Source of the DNA: Cristatella mucedo
Lineage: Eukaryota; Bryozoa; Phylactolaemata; Cristatellidae
Assembly (NCBI GenBank): GCA_009760855.2
Contig: WPIO01000014.1
Coordinates: 122,001 to 186,000 of the forward strand
Direction of reading: 5' to 3'
Length of the DNA stretch: 64,000 nucleotides
How positions within the stretch are numbered: position 1 is the stretch's first letter; each line of letters begins with the position of its first letter. Under the pieces are notes generated by a model. The model searched no databases, was not told where the DNA came from, and saw only the letters and a list, made by a program, of their open reading frames with translations. Of the stretch, positions 1 to 12,829 are shown one piece after another. A program made the translations under genes and the position numbers.

Positions 1-104
1 CACACGCCAACTACGTCTAGCTCGCGCCGGAAAATCCCTATGCCGAGACTACGTGCTAGCGCGCACACACAAAACACGAAAGAAACGCAAAATGCCAGCT
101 CGGG

Positions 105-690
105 CGCGATACGACCGTATTCGGTGGAGACCACCGAATCCTCCTAGCGCTGTCTCGTCCTGTTCCGTCAATCGCCGGGGAACAGCCCGCCCTCCTCCCT
201 CGCTTTCAGAGAAACGAGTCCGACGGCGGAGCCGGACCAAAGACAGAAGACCACAGACAAAAGACCCAGAGCGAGCGTCGCTCGACTGTTAAATACTTGG
301 CTGAGACAATGGGGCAAGAGTTTAGTGGTATTGGGCCCGACACCATGGCCCATTACGGTAAGGAACTAATACCGGCACTATGCCACTGGAATGTCCCCTC
401 TGTCCAGCTTGAATGGCGAATGGGTTCCAGACGATTCTTTCTTGGACCGAGTGAAGGCGGAGGTTGACAGGCCAGCCAACATCAATCAGCAGCTTCCGCA
501 GGTATCGGACCAATTCTAAAGGCCGAATCGCCACCGCCAGTCTCAGCTTCCTGGCTTGCTCTTAAGCTTTTGCTCTCTAGCCGCGCTGACGCTCCTCTCT
601 GGCTCACTGCTCCAGGACAAAGGAGTTCTAGCCCGCCTCCGAACCGCTCTTGTTTTCGCTAAAATTCAGCCAAGGCCAGGAAAGTGCTAC
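105..690 (+). mobile_element. Retroelement remnant with gag-like reading frame
   Basis: This stretch is homologous, in opposite orientation, to a second block near 55990-56590. The coding part begins near 309 and reads, through at least one frameshift and a stop near 518, a conserved segment containing DRP-N-NQ and then S/A-DQF. Close to the right edge a short Cys-Tyr-Lys-Cys-Gly string resembles the start of a CCHC zinc knuckle, which is typical of retrotransposon Gag. The reading breaks exactly where an L2 copy begins. The GC-rich upstream part could be an LTR or 5' leader, but no clear LTR ends or primer-binding site are visible. The Gag assignment is an inference from weak similarity between the two copies and the knuckle-like string. 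Confidence 0.4.
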
Positions 691-1735
691 AAATGTGGTT
701 AGTGGCAGCATGCACAGTGTCAGCACGCATAAGCACGTGAAGGACGAATCACAGGGACCCACTAAATGCTGTCCTAAATAGGTTTTTTAAGTTCCTTTTA
801 AATGTGGTCAGGTCAGGGGATGTTCTGACGCAGGTCGGGAGGGAGTTCCAGGCTTTGGGAGCATATGAACTAAATGCACGGTCTCCAAAGGATTTGAGGT
901 TTGTACGAGGTATTTCTAGACTGTTGGATTCCGAAAAGCTGGTGGTACGATGCTTGGCCTGATGGGGTAGTATATCTGACAGATAGGCTGGAGCCATATA
1001 ATGAAGGGACCTAAAAGTGAGCGACAAAACCTTGAAGTCAATCCGTTGCTTGACTGGTAGCCAGTGCAGGTCGGCAAGAAGTGGAGCAATGTGGCAACTG
1101 CGATGCTCACGACAGACAAGCCTAGCTGCCGAGTTTTGCACCAGCTGCAATCGCCTGATCGCACATGCTGGTAGGCCAGTAAGCAGTGAGTTGCAGAAGT
1201 CGAGACGGGATGTCATGAATGCATGGACCAACTTAGACGTGGTATCCTTATCAAAACAAGCCCGAATTTTAGCAATATTATGAAGCTGAAAATAGGCAGC
1301 TTTGACCATGGAGCTGATATGGTCGTCTAACGAGAGGTCACTTTGGAATATGACAACTAGATTTCGAGCTGATTCGACAGGAGATATGCTGGCAGAGCCA
1401 ATTTTGAGCGTCAGCCTTTCCAATTTCTGAATCACACTGGGTTTGCCCATAACTAGTAAGTTAATTTTGTCATCGTTTAGTTTTAGAAAATTTGCTGCCA
1501 TCCATGTGCGGATGTCATCAATGCATGCAGCAAGTGAGTTTAGAGAATTTGAGGTGCTCGAAGGCTGGGAGGGATCGAAGCATAGGTACAACTGAGTGTC
1601 ATCCGCATAGAAGTGAAAGCCTAGGTTTTGCTTGGCAATCACATCAGCAAGAGGGAGAGTATAAACCGTGAAAAGTACCGGACCAAGCACGGTGCCCTGA
1701 GCTATGTCTAGGCATAACATCATAACATACAATCG
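691..1735 (-). mobile_element. L2/CR1-type LINE fragment (family A), reverse transcriptase C-terminal half
   Basis: The minus strand has a 327-codon open frame (1732-749) that starts inside the reverse transcriptase palm at a VLGPVLF segment, includes the catalytic YADDTQLY box, and runs through the conserved L2 thumb/connection region (LNDDK, SKLVHAF-TSRLDFCNSLL, LHWLPVKQRIDFKVL, AP-YLSDIL, KAWNSLP, TFKRNLK-LFRTAF). The 5' half (endonuclease and fingers) is absent and the 3' UTR stops before the ATT-repeat tail seen in other copies. The upstream edge and absence of an N terminus mark it as a dead fragment although this frame is open. Confidence 0.85.
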
Positions 1736-3892
1736 CCTTGGTTTTTAGCCCTGGGTCAAGTGTATACAATCTACTAATTAGGCGGCATCGTTTAATCGTT
1801 TGGCCTCAAGGCTACTACCGGTCAATATGGCCACCAAACATCAATCTTCAGGGCCGCCTTGTCAGGCAAAAGCAAGCACAAGAAATTCAGCAATATGGAT
1901 AACAAATTTATCTTAGAAAGTGTAAACATCAGCGAGAAACTACACCCAGAATTTATTTAAATGCTCCCACAATCCCCAGTGCTACTTTTTCAATTTTTTG
2001 AGGCTCACAGATTCGCAGTCCAAAAATGCTGTCGACCATTGACCATTGACCATCTCCTAGAACGAACACGTGTCGACACATACACGTCGACCTTGAGGAG
2101 ATCTTGCTAGTGCCACAAACTTCACACCGTGAAGACCCTGTCTTCAGTTATTATTCTTCCATAAGCTTAGAACTCCTTGCCGAGTGACAGCATGTCACCT
2201 GATTTGATGACATTCAAAAAGAAGCTAAACACCTACCCATTCCCCAAAGCTTTTGATCCGTCTGAGCGACTTGTTATTTTGTGTGGCAGTGTACCACGAA
2301 ACAAACGCACCCTGGAACTATTCCAAGAGCGAGATACTTTTGTACAGCACCTCAATGGACTGGTCTCATTCTCCTGTGCTCTTTGCTTACATGTGCATGA
2401 GTCAGCGAATGTTACTAAGCTAGGACTCCTGACAATGAGCGGCCGTGTCTTCTTGTGTACATTTGCATGCTTTTCTAAGCGTGATAACTAGGTGCTTTTT
2501 CACGCATGCCTAAGTACTATACCTTGCTTGTCACTGACTATTTGTTATATTGTTTCTCTTGCAGCGAGTTATATAGCCCCCGAATAGACACTTGGTTCTC
2601 TTAGGGTAAAATTGGTAAGACATTCTTATTACTAACACAATTAATGGCCCCAAGTCCAAGCAGCTAGTCTGTGCACGATTAGACGTAGCAAACGACTGCA
2701 GAAACATGAGCCTTCAATTGCAAGTGCTTGAGTGCTTGGTTGGCCTCACTACAGCTACGGGTCCAAACTCGGAGCTACTCGTCTTTTTCCTAGATTGACA
2801 CCAACTAAATAGCCACGGGCTTACCAATCCAATACTTGCTAAACTCTCATACTGAATGAACCTAAATGCTTTCTTTCTTTCTTGCATAGATGCCTAAACT
2901 TTTCTTGTATTACCGGTGCAATAATCTTTCAAATAAATTTCTCCAGCTATGAATTAGTGCTAATTGATCATTTTGCATCGAGCGCAGCAGTGCAACGCAG
3001 AGCGATTGCTATGAAACGCATCCATTTCGTAACCTCGACGAACCCTATTTCGATATCGCAGCACAAAAAGAATTACTGCACATATCAGCACATGGAATAC
3101 ATAACTTCATCTATATGGCATAAGTGTTTCTGCAGAAGCCAGCAGCATTGCTATTCAGCATGATCTAACAAAGCTATGCTGCTTAAATTTCTTCGGCACA
3201 TTTTACAGCACCCTGACAAACTTCCAGTGGAGATGCTGCAAAGTGATCGTCTGTTGGCTGTGAACTCTTTGACAGCATCTTCGTGGTTTTGGTCAGCATT
3301 TCGAGTGTCCTCTGGAAGAAACCCAAAGGAGTGCATCAAGACGTATCCATAGCATGGCCTCAAGCATTGAGAGCATGCCAGAGAATTACTACCTTATGCC
3401 CTTCCTCAGCCTCTGTCAGTCTGCTCTGCAGTGCTGAATTCTGCTGTCTGAGCTGCAAGATGGAATTCACTGATTGCTATAGGCACACTACTGACGTGAA
3501 AAATCCAATAGGAAACACCAGGCTACCCTTTGGAATCTCTTGCTTGCGAAAAAATTGCCGTAAATGCCCCCCCTTACGTTTCAGATACGAGAAAAGGCAG
3601 AGCTCTTAGACGAACATGCATTGGCAGGTTTGTTCGGCAAGAGTGCGCCTCATTCCGTCAGGTGCGTTGCTGTTAGCAACACCACTGTCACATCAGAAGC
3701 TATCACCACAGTCTTTACAAAGCGTGTGCTGATCATAAAATGGTTAACAAACGTGTCGGTTAGCAATCAAGTTTACTATTGTAATTCAACTGTAGCAACG
3801 ACTTTACTTTCGATTTCCCTAGGCCTGCATGGCATACAACCATCATTGCGAATCTTAAGCCAAAACATTGCTAAAGAACTTGCACTTGTAAG
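1736..3892. other. Non-coding stretch with a faint LINE 3' remnant
   Basis: No convincing gene is seen. Around 2120-2580 the plus strand has a short SPDL-TFKKKLNTY-like reading typical of the C-terminal end of L2 ORF2, followed by a diverged 3' UTR. The tail has no clear ATT repeat. The remainder looks like unique intergenic or intronic sequence. Confidence 0.35.
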
Positions 3893-4591
3893 TGTATTTA
3901 CCCGGGCTGGGTTCGGTTCGGTGGAACTGGACGGCTGCGTTGTGATGGGGTCGCCGGCTGGGCCGGGGTCCGACTTGTGGTCATGGCCGGGTGTGCGGTG
4001 ACGAGAGGTAACCAGGGCTCTTGGGTAACAGAAGTTGGCCGACTAAATCAAGGTATTGGACGCTCCCGGTCTCGCCGAGTTGCATCTGGATGGGTGCAAG
4101 CATGCTCCAGCGATGCGGCCAGGCACGCAAAACAACAAGTGCTCAAGGTCCGAGCGGATCTCGATAGCACGTTCGTTGTTTCGGCTTGCATATTCCGCGT
4201 TCCCCTTGAAGCCGGTTCGTGGCCCCCCCCCCCCGTTTGTTGGCGTCTTTCCGCGGACGCTCTGGACTGTGGCAGACGTCGACTCCGACTACCCAAGTGG
4301 TTACTCGGCTAGCCGGATCTTTGACGGCGTACGCTCGTATTGTTGGAGCGGAGTCTCGGAAGCCGATTAAGCCACTGACTGAGTTCTTTCGCTTTTCGTT
4401 CTGCACCCCTATAGTTTACTCTGTGTAGGACCCACCCTGTAGACTTGTTTAGTTCCCCTGTTGTTGTTGGCGCATGCGAGATCATAAAGAGGTTGAACCT
4501 GACGGCTGCTCGTCTTACCCTAGCTCGGCAGCATGGCGAGCACGGCCAGAGCATGGCGGGAAATAGCCTCCTACCCGTGAACCCGGCTACA
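3893..4591 (+). mobile_element. Short GC-rich non-autonomous element, copy A
   Basis: About 700 bp, homologous over its whole length (in reverse orientation) to the insertion inside the 18S copy at 45868-46597. Both copies begin TGTA and end TACA, with short imperfect inverted ends that include a GGGTTCGG-like core. No long open frame is shared by the two copies, so it is probably a non-autonomous DNA element. The flanks share only CTTG, so the target-site duplication is not secure. A 12-C run lies in the middle. Confidence 0.6.
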
Positions 4592-6029
4592 CTTGAATGC
4601 TCGAACAAAACCAAGTAAAAAAAATGGCACGAGCATCAGCATTTGGCTTCATCTGACAAAAGAAAAAAAAGCCAAAAATCCGTAATAATCTCCTGGAAAA
4701 TCAGAAACAATCTATTGGACCTTCGTTCTGGCGGTCACCGTTATTGAGGCAGCTCGGTGAAGCCTGTTGTAGGTGCAAGTGGCCACTAATCGCTGTCTGC
4801 GTAAGACACAATTTCATTAGGAAGTTTATATGTGTTAAGATAATGTTTTCTTATTCAAGGGCTCAATCACTGCAAGCTTGAAGAGAGCCCAGATTAGCTC
4901 CAAAAGATATCTTTCAAGCGATAAGAATGGCACTGACGTATCAATAACTAGCATTTCGTTTTCCATAGCATGGCTAACATACGTAAATCGTATTGGTCAG
5001 ACTTGGGCAAACAAACGACCTGACGCTTCAGACGGATTGGGAGGAATTCAAAATAAAGCCGCCGGCTGCTTTCAGCCTTCGATGCTCAGTTCCATGGCAC
5101 GTGGCCGACTGTCATTGTGCATTTTTAAATTACTGCTTTACCTGCACGTGAAGCCAAAAGATCACACATGCCTGTACTTTTAGCCATTCATGGGTTGCCA
5201 AGCATGCAGTGGTAGACCGCTTTTGGGACTTTCTGCAACTGGTCTGGGCCCACGAAAGTCAAGCAGAGAATAAGTTTTCTGACAACCCGCCGAAGCAGAC
5301 GTAATAATCGCAGCCTCGAACCCAACGTGAAATTATAAATGCACACATTCGTTTACAAAGTACACCGGGATTCAGCTTTCGCATTTATGTATAAATTTAA
5401 AGTGATGTCTTTAAAGTGAATCAAACGAAAAGTAGTCTCGATATTAAAATCGGTAGAGCACTAGATCTGTAACTCAGAGGTTTCAGGATCAAACCATGCC
5501 TGAAGGGCACGATCCCGAAATTCATACTCAAAGCTCATTCTCAGATCGGCAGACGACCTCCAGTTGCTCGGTATTGTAATGGCAATTCTAATAAAACTAA
5601 TTATGCTAACAAATAAAAATAATTCATTTTATAGTGCCCTAATAAAAATATTACATTTAATAATAATACCTAAATGAATTTAGCTTTTATTCAAGCGTGT
5701 CACACATACCACCGAGCTTGAGGCCACGACCTCGGTCATCAAATACATTCATCTAGATCTCGGTAGGGCGAGCACTTTAACCACTGGGCCAAACCATGAT
5801 GAATTCACGCTCTAAGCAAAGTAGATATCTGCATGTGCACTTCACATAAACTGAAAAGGAAGCTGATAAGTGTGCACCATCAAAGAATAACTCACGGTTG
5901 AAAGCTATAAATGTACACAAATGGCAACTCACAAAGACAGGTCAAATGCTGAGAGGAGCCGGTGGGTCTTTAGCTTTGCTTCAGATATACTGTATTAAGT
6001 GGACGCCATGAACAAAAAATACTAGCTGA
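4592..6029. other. AT-rich non-coding stretch with tRNA-like SINE relics
   Basis: No gene seen. Around 5450-5500 (plus) a GGTAGAGCAC A-box-like string is followed by a degenerate B box, and around 5700-5800 (minus) a similar tRNA-like head is present. Both look like very old tRNA-derived SINE heads. Otherwise no structure is evident. Confidence 0.3.
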
Positions 6030-6185
6030 TTTAACAGCCTCTTTTTGTATAGCGACAGAAGAGCCTTTACGGCTATCACCACCGCTTGCAGTGGCGATAA
6101 AGGATCGCCCACCACAAGATTCGAACCCACGACCTCGAAGCCGAGGTCGTGAAAAGCAACCACCTTACCTAGTGAGCCAGTAAAA
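6030..6185 (-). mobile_element. tRNA-derived SINE copy
   Basis: On the minus strand a tRNA-like head (A box TAGGTAAGGTGG-like, B box GTGGGTTCGAATC) is followed by the family body GGCGATCCTTTATCGCCACTGCAAG and GCCGTAAAGGCTCTTCTGTC, then an AGGCTGTTAAATCAGC tail. The same head and body recur in at least four other places in this window, which establishes the family. Confidence 0.7.
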
Positions 6186-6229
6186 GCTCTAAGAATACGA
6201 TGCAGGAACACTGTAGCATAGTCTCCGAA

Positions 6230-7610
6230 GAGTTTTAGGTGGGTCCAGAGCCCGAATCAGATGAGCTTATGGTGCTAGTACTAAGCCTGAGGAGTAAGTA
6301 TTTGAGATGGACAAACTGGAACAACAAAATGCAGCGACCTAAAGGGAGGAGACATCTTGAAATCGATACACTGTTTAATTGGAAGCCAGCATAGATCGAA
6401 GAGGAGTAGCCTAACGTGGCAGCTGTGATGTTCAAGCAGGCTATGCTAGTGGCCGAGTGTTGCACTGTCCATGAGTGTCTGAATATGCATGCATTAGAAC
6501 GAGCAAAGAGTTACAAAAGTCTCGACATGATGTCAGAAATGCTTAGACTGCCTAGGCAGTGCACGGCTTTATCTAGTTAAGCCCAAATGTTAGCAGTATG
6601 ACTTAGCTGAAAGTCGACAGACTGCAACGGGACCTGGTGTAATCGTCTGGTGAAATGTCTTCTTGGAGCAAGAACTAAAATTCTGTGCAGAGACTACTGG
6701 GGATATGCCGACCAAGCCAATTTTGAACCGTAGCACCTAAGTAGGAAATATGGTTACGAGCCCCACACTTTGAGGCATGAAAAACAGAAGAAACTTACAA
6801 ACATCATCAGATGTGCATGTAAAATCGTGAGCTGATTTGTAGATGTGAATTTGTTATCATTGGCCAACTCTCGGGGTCTCAGGAGCTAAGTCAAATAGCC
6901 TGAAGCTGGAGCAGATCTCGATTTAAAGGCAAGACAACGAACTTTAAAATTGATGCAGTTTTTGGCTTAAAGGCAGTGTAGTGAATCAACGAAAGGTTAA
7001 CCGTGGATGAATTTACAAGGATTGACAAATTAGCAGGGCAGCTATATAGATTAGAGTTGCAGTCGCTTAAAGTTACCCAAGAAAACCTGCAAGTACTGAC
7101 TTTCAGTAATCCGTCTTCAATATTACATTGCAGTGCCAGTGATGCACAGGCAAGATGAAAGGTGCTCGGGAAGGACTTGGTGATCAATAGTATCAAATGC
7201 TGCCGAAAGATCAATCAATACAAACAGAGCGACTCTACCCAAGTCTACATTTCAGAGAAGGTCATACAAAGCCATGCTGATTCTATGGAGTGATTAGCTC
7301 TCAAATTCGACTGGAATTTACTTGCTAGATTTGATGGTTCGATGCAAGAGTTTGGCTGGTCTGCCACAAATCGTTCTAGTGTCTTTGAAAGGAATAGTAT
7401 TACGGAGACTGGGCGTATGTTGCTCAAGTTCGCCAGGTCTTGTGTTGCCCTCTTAATGAGTGACCTAACAACAGCCTATTTGAAAGGTACAAGGAGAGGA
7501 CCTGAGGCTAAGGACATATTTACAATGCTATTTATGCATGTCAGCAGCAAATCATTGCTCAACACGGATAGTGCAAATAAGGTCTAGAGGGCTACTAGTC
7601 TTTCTTAGAT
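6230..7610 (-). mobile_element. Degenerate L2-type LINE fragment
   Basis: Several broken minus-strand frames match the L2 reverse transcriptase. At 7427-7245 the reading includes N-RPVSVI-FLSKTLERFVADQ and NLASKFQSNLRANHSIESA, the conserved entrance of the fingers domain. Downstream pieces (7214-6891, 6465-6235) give recognisable but frameshifted palm and connection segments. Heavier decay than the family A copies suggests an older insertion. Confidence 0.6.
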
Positions 7611-7714
7611 TGGGAGATGAAGTTCAACAGAAGATCACAGACATTGAAGTGCTGCAAGAAAAAGAAGTAGATGAGCCCTGTGGGAATGTTACTGAGAGAG
7701 ACAAACCTAATGTG

Positions 7715-7865
7715 AATGCCATGATAGCCCAGGAGGTAAGGTGCTCAATCTTCACGAAGGTCATGGGTTCGAATCCTGCAGTAGGCGATCCTTTATTGCC
7801 AACTGCAAGTGGTGGTGATAGCAGTTAAGGCTCTTCAGTTGCTATGCTAATGAGACTGCTAAATG
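7715..7865 (+). mobile_element. tRNA-derived SINE copy
   Basis: It reads AGCCCAGGAGGTAAGGTGCTC (A-box region), then CATGGGTTCGAATCCTGCAG (B-box region), then the family body with CCTTTATTGCC and GTGGTGATAGC-GTTAAGGCTCTTC. The 3' end runs into a short ATT repeat. It is the best-preserved head besides the copy next to the 18S fragment. Confidence 0.7.
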
Positions 7866-8874
7866 AGCTAACATTATTATTATTACTATGCTGTTACCTT
7901 ACGGATGGCCTCTCGGAACGTATGCCCTGTAATCAGACTTCAGATCTTGTAATCGTTTGGTCTACTCAATCTCCTCAATCAATCTCAATCTCCTCATTGT
8001 CTTCCTCCTTCTACAAGGCACCATCACCAGCTGGTAATTATCAATCGGCACTGTCAACCGCTGGAGATGATGCCGATTGATAACTGTCAATGCGGGTTTG
8101 TAGTGTGAGATCGCTTTAGCTTGTTGACTAGACACAGGCATTGGCCTTCGAGCGATGGGCAGAAATTCCGCGATCCTGTAGAGGAGCTTCTTGCCTCTAA
8201 CTTTGGTTTCTGGGCGGTGAGTGCACTGAAAGCTTATTGACAGCCTCTGCATTCCATTAGTGCTGTACTGGGGAAATCTGGCCAGCCATACAAGCGGCTT
8301 CGTCTATTTTCACAGGCTGCACTGCTCAGAAGTCGTTAAGAGCCGACTTGAGAGCCGAATGCATCGCCACTGCTGAATAGTCTGCATGAATAGATGGTCT
8401 GGCTAGGGCACCGCTTGTAAAAGCCAGGGCTCAGAAGTACGCTCTCTGCCATTTGAATGAGAAAAGAGCCAGCCAGATCAGATTTGTGCAGTCTGAAAGC
8501 AGTCAATCTCAAAACAGTCATTCTCCACAGGCAAATACTGCCGCCTGCCAGTTTCTGTAGAGCAAAGTGCTGGGCTCACCCTGCTTATCTCCCTTTCGGT
8601 GTCAGCTGACATCGATGGCACAGGCGGCGCTTGCTCGGTCGACGTCTTCACTGCCAGTCGCGTACGGGCCTCAGTGAGGTCTCTTTTCAGTTCACTGCAC
8701 TGCTGCTCATAGTAGTCAGCAATGCAGCGTTGCTGATCGATAGCCTCCTTGGCAAATACGTTTTGCTTTGCTGCTTCTGCAACTGCGAACAGAGTTGTGC
8801 CATGCTGCCAGAGGGCAGTAACTTAACATGAAACGTGTAACATCGTCCTTCTCTGCGCACTTTGGGCAGAAGCA

Positions 8875-9725
8875 TGGGCCTGATTGCACATGCCGGTAGA
8901 CCAGCAAGCAGTGAATTACAGACGTCAAGATGGGATGTCACAAATGCATGGACCAACTTAGATGTGGTGTTCCTGTCTAAACAAGCCAGAATTTTAGCAA
9001 TGTTATGTAGCTGAAAGAAGGCAGACTTGATTGTGGAGCTGATGTGGTCGTCTAACAAAAGGTCACTTTGAAACATGACACCTTGATTTCGCACAGGTTC
9101 AGCAGGACTCTGCAACTAGGCTTGCCAGTCGTGAGCGTAGCAGTTGCCACATCACACCACTTCTCACCGATCTGCACTGGCTACCAGTCAAGCAAAGGGT
9201 CGAATTCAAGGTTTTGTTGCTCACCTTTAGGTCCCTTCATTCTTTGGCTCCAGCCTACCTATCAGATCTACTCCCCTACCAGGCTAAGCATCATACCACC
9301 CACTTTTCGGAATCTATCTGCTTACCTATACCTCGTACAAACCTCAAATCCTTTGGAGACCGTGAGTTAGTTTTTAGGCTCCCAAAGCCTGGAACTCCCT
9401 CCTGACGTGCATCACGACATCTCCTGACTTGACCACATTTAAAAAGAAATTCAAATGCACCTATTTAGGACAGCATTTAGTGGGTCCCTGTGATACGTCC
9501 TTTATGTGCTTGTGCATGCTGACACTGTTGCATGCTGCCACTAATCATGCTTGCATGCTGACCTGTGCGCGTCACCCCTAACCAAGTTATTCTTGTTGTT
9601 TATCAAGCATGATAGCACTCAACACTCGATCGTGTGTCCTTTGCAGCAAATGTAAAGCACCTAGAAAGAGATTGAATTCTCTGAGGGCGCCTAGTCAACG
9701 TATTATTATTATTGTTATTATTACG
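8875..9725 (+). mobile_element. Family A L2 LINE with an inverted 5' segment
   Basis: The left part (about 8875-9108) is in minus orientation and encodes the FQSDL-LDDHIS to GLPACAIRP segment of ORF2. The right part (about 9105-9725) is in plus orientation and begins at the next residues of the same protein (NSA-RL-SRER-SCH), continues to the C terminus and 3' UTR and ends in an ATT repeat. The two halves are contiguous in the family consensus, as in twin-primed LINE insertions. Confidence 0.7.
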
Positions 9726-9889
9726 GGACGAAGTTGCTCAAGTGGGCACCTGGTTCGCGATGAATGCATAGCAGAAGCTGCTGCTGAGCTGCTCTTGGTC
9801 GGTGGCTTAAAGCAGTGCCCCGTGCGGCAATTTTTCGGTTCTACGTGGCCCTTTGCACCGGCAGCTTAGCACCGATGACTTGGCTTGTC

Positions 9890-9922
9890 AGCTGATGGCC
9901 AGTTGATGACTGGCCATCAGCT
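9890..9922. repeat. Perfect 13-bp inverted repeat
   Basis: The arms AGCTGATGGCCAG and CTGGCCATCAGCT are separated by seven bases. No gene context explains it. Confidence 0.8.
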
Positions 9923-9983
9923 GGTGGCGAACTCTCTTACACACGCTGTGGTTGTACGCCCAAGCTGCTCGTTGACTCCCGCT

Positions 9984-10112
9984 TCCGGGGGGGGGGCGGG
10001 TGGTGGTAAAACGATGCCTTGGCCAACGACGAGCCAAGGTACCAGGCTTCCGGGGGGGGACGGGGTGGTGGTAAAACGATGCCTTGGCCAACGACGAGCC
10101 AAGGTACCAGGA
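9984..10112. repeat. Tandem duplication of a ~62-bp GC-rich unit
   Basis: Two near-identical units each hold a G run followed by GGTGGTGGTAAAACGATGCC, CTTGGCCAACGACGAGCC and AAGGTACCAGG. The G run differs in length between copies, so the duplication is real but may be sensitive to assembly. Confidence 0.8.
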
Positions 10113-10492
10113 TCACTCCTTGACCTGTTGGGACCAGCCCATGGCGTATTAACGCTCGGTATACGACCAGACCTTGCCACCAGTTGCACAGCTTTCTAAA
10201 GGTAAAAGAGCGGTTTTGATGTGGCTGCACGGAGATGGCCATTCCAATCAAGAAATTGCATGGCGGTTGAAGATCTCTGAGGGCACTTTTAGGAGGAACA
10301 TTATTAGGCAACATTTAGACTGTGGTAGCACAGAGGCACTGCCTTGCCCGGATCGCTCTCGAGTAGCTTCTCCGAGTGAGGACCAGCTCCTCAAAAGCAA
10401 GGCGCGAAGGATAAGTTTTCCAATGCTAAAATGCACTGCCCGAATCTCTGCCAAGCTACCGGAACAGTCGTAAGCAAAAATACAATGGGAAA

Positions 10493-10663
10493 TGTGCATG
10501 TCACCCCTAATCATGCTATTCTTGTTGTTTATAAAGCATGATACCATTCAACATGCGATTGTGTTTCCTTTGCAACAAATGTAAAAGCACCTAGAAAGAG
10601 ATTTGAGTTATGTGAGGGCGCTTTATCAAGTGTATTATTATTATTATTATTATTATTACAGAC
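10493..10663 (+). mobile_element. Family A L2 3' tail
   Basis: Only the 3' UTR end is present: GTGCATGTCACCCCTAA, the CACCTAGAAAGAGATT block, GAGGGCGCTTTATCAAGTG and an ATT repeat. The extreme 5' truncation is typical of LINE insertions. Confidence 0.75.
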
Positions 10664-11068
10664 ATTGACCTAAATTTGACCTCAGCAAGTGCACGTGTTC
10701 ATTTGTATGCTACTCAAAAAGGAGACTGCTACCGACCGGGTACTCAAGTATACAGCACTGGAAAAAGGGAGCACGAAGCAATTAGGTAGCCTGCGCTGCC
10801 TATTAACTTACTGTCTCCAACGTTCGAAGTTGTGCTTGCTTGTTTGGCATGCACTTGCCAATAACCTGATGCTTTGATCTAACCAAACCTAGCCAAGGAT
10901 GTCACTCCTTGCAGGTCACATCAAGAGGAAGAAAAACATGGCATCAATCGAAGCACCCCATATCGCATTGGCTGAGGCCGGGTCTCACACCTCTCTAAAC
11001 TAATAGGTATGTACAGCAACCTTGGGGGGGGGGCACATTGCAGAAACAAGTGCTTTGGTTATAGTATG
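10664..11068. other. Non-coding stretch
   Basis: Nothing coding is recognised. It lies just downstream of the proposed last exon of the coiled-coil gene and probably includes its 3' UTR, but no convincing polyadenylation signal was located. Confidence 0.3.
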
Positions 11069-11667
11069 TCACAGGAGAGGACCTGTAGGTTGGAGAAGAC
11101 ACATAGATACCATCAGTGTAAGCAATGTGTGTGACTTCAAAAGCAGAGCCTGCCCTGAGCCACCTGCCAGCTTCTTCATTCGCCGAACCTACCGTCTTCA
11201 TCCAGCTTCTGCTGTATGCAACGCAGCCTCTGGAATTCCTCTTTCAGGGTCTTGGCCAGAGCGTCCAGAGTGCCGAGCCTGGACGCACATTCTTCCTTGC
11301 CCGCCGAGCAGAGGTCTACCTTCAGCTGCATTTCGTGCTCCATCGTTCTCCATTTGTGCTCACCCATCTACTGTCGCATCGAGATGCGCAGAGCAAAAGC
11401 GAAAGCCTGTCCTACTTGTACCATTGCAGCTCCGAGCAACGGCAGTTTAGCACTGTTCTCGAACTTTGCAGCATCAATCGGTTCTCGAACTTTGCAGCAT
11501 CAATCGAGCTTTTAAATTCAGAGTACGGCATCGCCAAACAGCCAACAGTATGACACTAGATATGAAGTTTTTTGGATAAAAGATATTCCACAATAGTGGA
11601 CAGTCACTAACGACAGAAGCCGAGTCAGCAAAGACAGAAAGATATAGATAGATAGTACGTATATATA

Positions 11668-11758
<91 letters not shown>

Positions 11759-12768
11759 CGAGAGGGAGAGGGAGAGTGAGAGAGACAGAAGGGCTTTAGA
11801 GGGAGAGGAGACTGCACAATCGAAAGTGGTAAGATTTCCGTGATGCTAACTAAGATTGCATTAAACCAACGGTTACGTGTTAGCTTGTGCATAAAATAGC
11901 AGGCAAAACGCAGAGATTACCTTGAGTCGCTTTACTTCGTCTTTCATTGCATTGAGCTCTATATTTATTGAGGCTAATTCGGCTTTGTAAGTCTCCTGCA
12001 ACAGATGATGCAGTGATGTGCAAGTCATCTGTGCTTGGATGCAAGCATTCATGCACAATGCATTATAACAATGCAGAAACCCTTATTTGGTAGTAGACAG
12101 CACGGGCAGACAGCAGCAGGTCCACACAAGCCGGATGTACTTCTGGTAACGAATGCCATTCGACAACGTTATCAAATCTAAAAAGACCACATTTCTCACC
12201 ACAGGCCAGATAAAAATCATCTCGCTACGCCGGCAGTGGTAGTGCCTTACCAGGTCGAGGTCGTCGCCGGTCGCATGCACGAACACTTTTTCGGCGTGCA
12301 AATGAAACAATAAATTTCAACGTCTGCTTCTCCTATGACTTACTATCTCTGCAGCCTGAACCTTGATCTGGTCTTCTACGGCTGCTGCAGCCACTGCAGC
12401 TCGAGGCGCTTCCGCTGCCTTTTCCTCCAGCTTGGTCAGACGCTTGGTGAGGTCATCCTTCAAGCGGTTAACTGCACGCAGCCTGCTTCTGTCACATTCG
12501 CTTCATGCAGTCCTCGCAGAGGCCAGGCCATTAAGACAGCCACCTGAGCTCGGCATGGGGCCCTGCTATGGCTGACGAGTGCTAAATCGCAGCAGTACAC
12601 ATTCAGGACTCGAAGACGTGCATGCTGCTCAGAGTCGAATGGAGTGTGAAACGGTGGCTATGGCTGAAATCCCTAGCTGTAAGTTTGCAAAACAACCACT
12701 ATTCTATGAGGAGACCAAGTGCCTGGCAGTGGCTCGACTTCATCGAAAAGAGAAAAATAGCTATCTTA

Positions 12769-12829
<61 letters not shown>

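Noticed and set aside
9984-10112. CRISPR-like array or attachment sites
   Set aside because: Only two tandem units without spacers, in a eukaryotic context.
11518-11892. Open frame with a Thr/His repeat
   Set aside because: A translation of the GT microsatellite on the minus strand.
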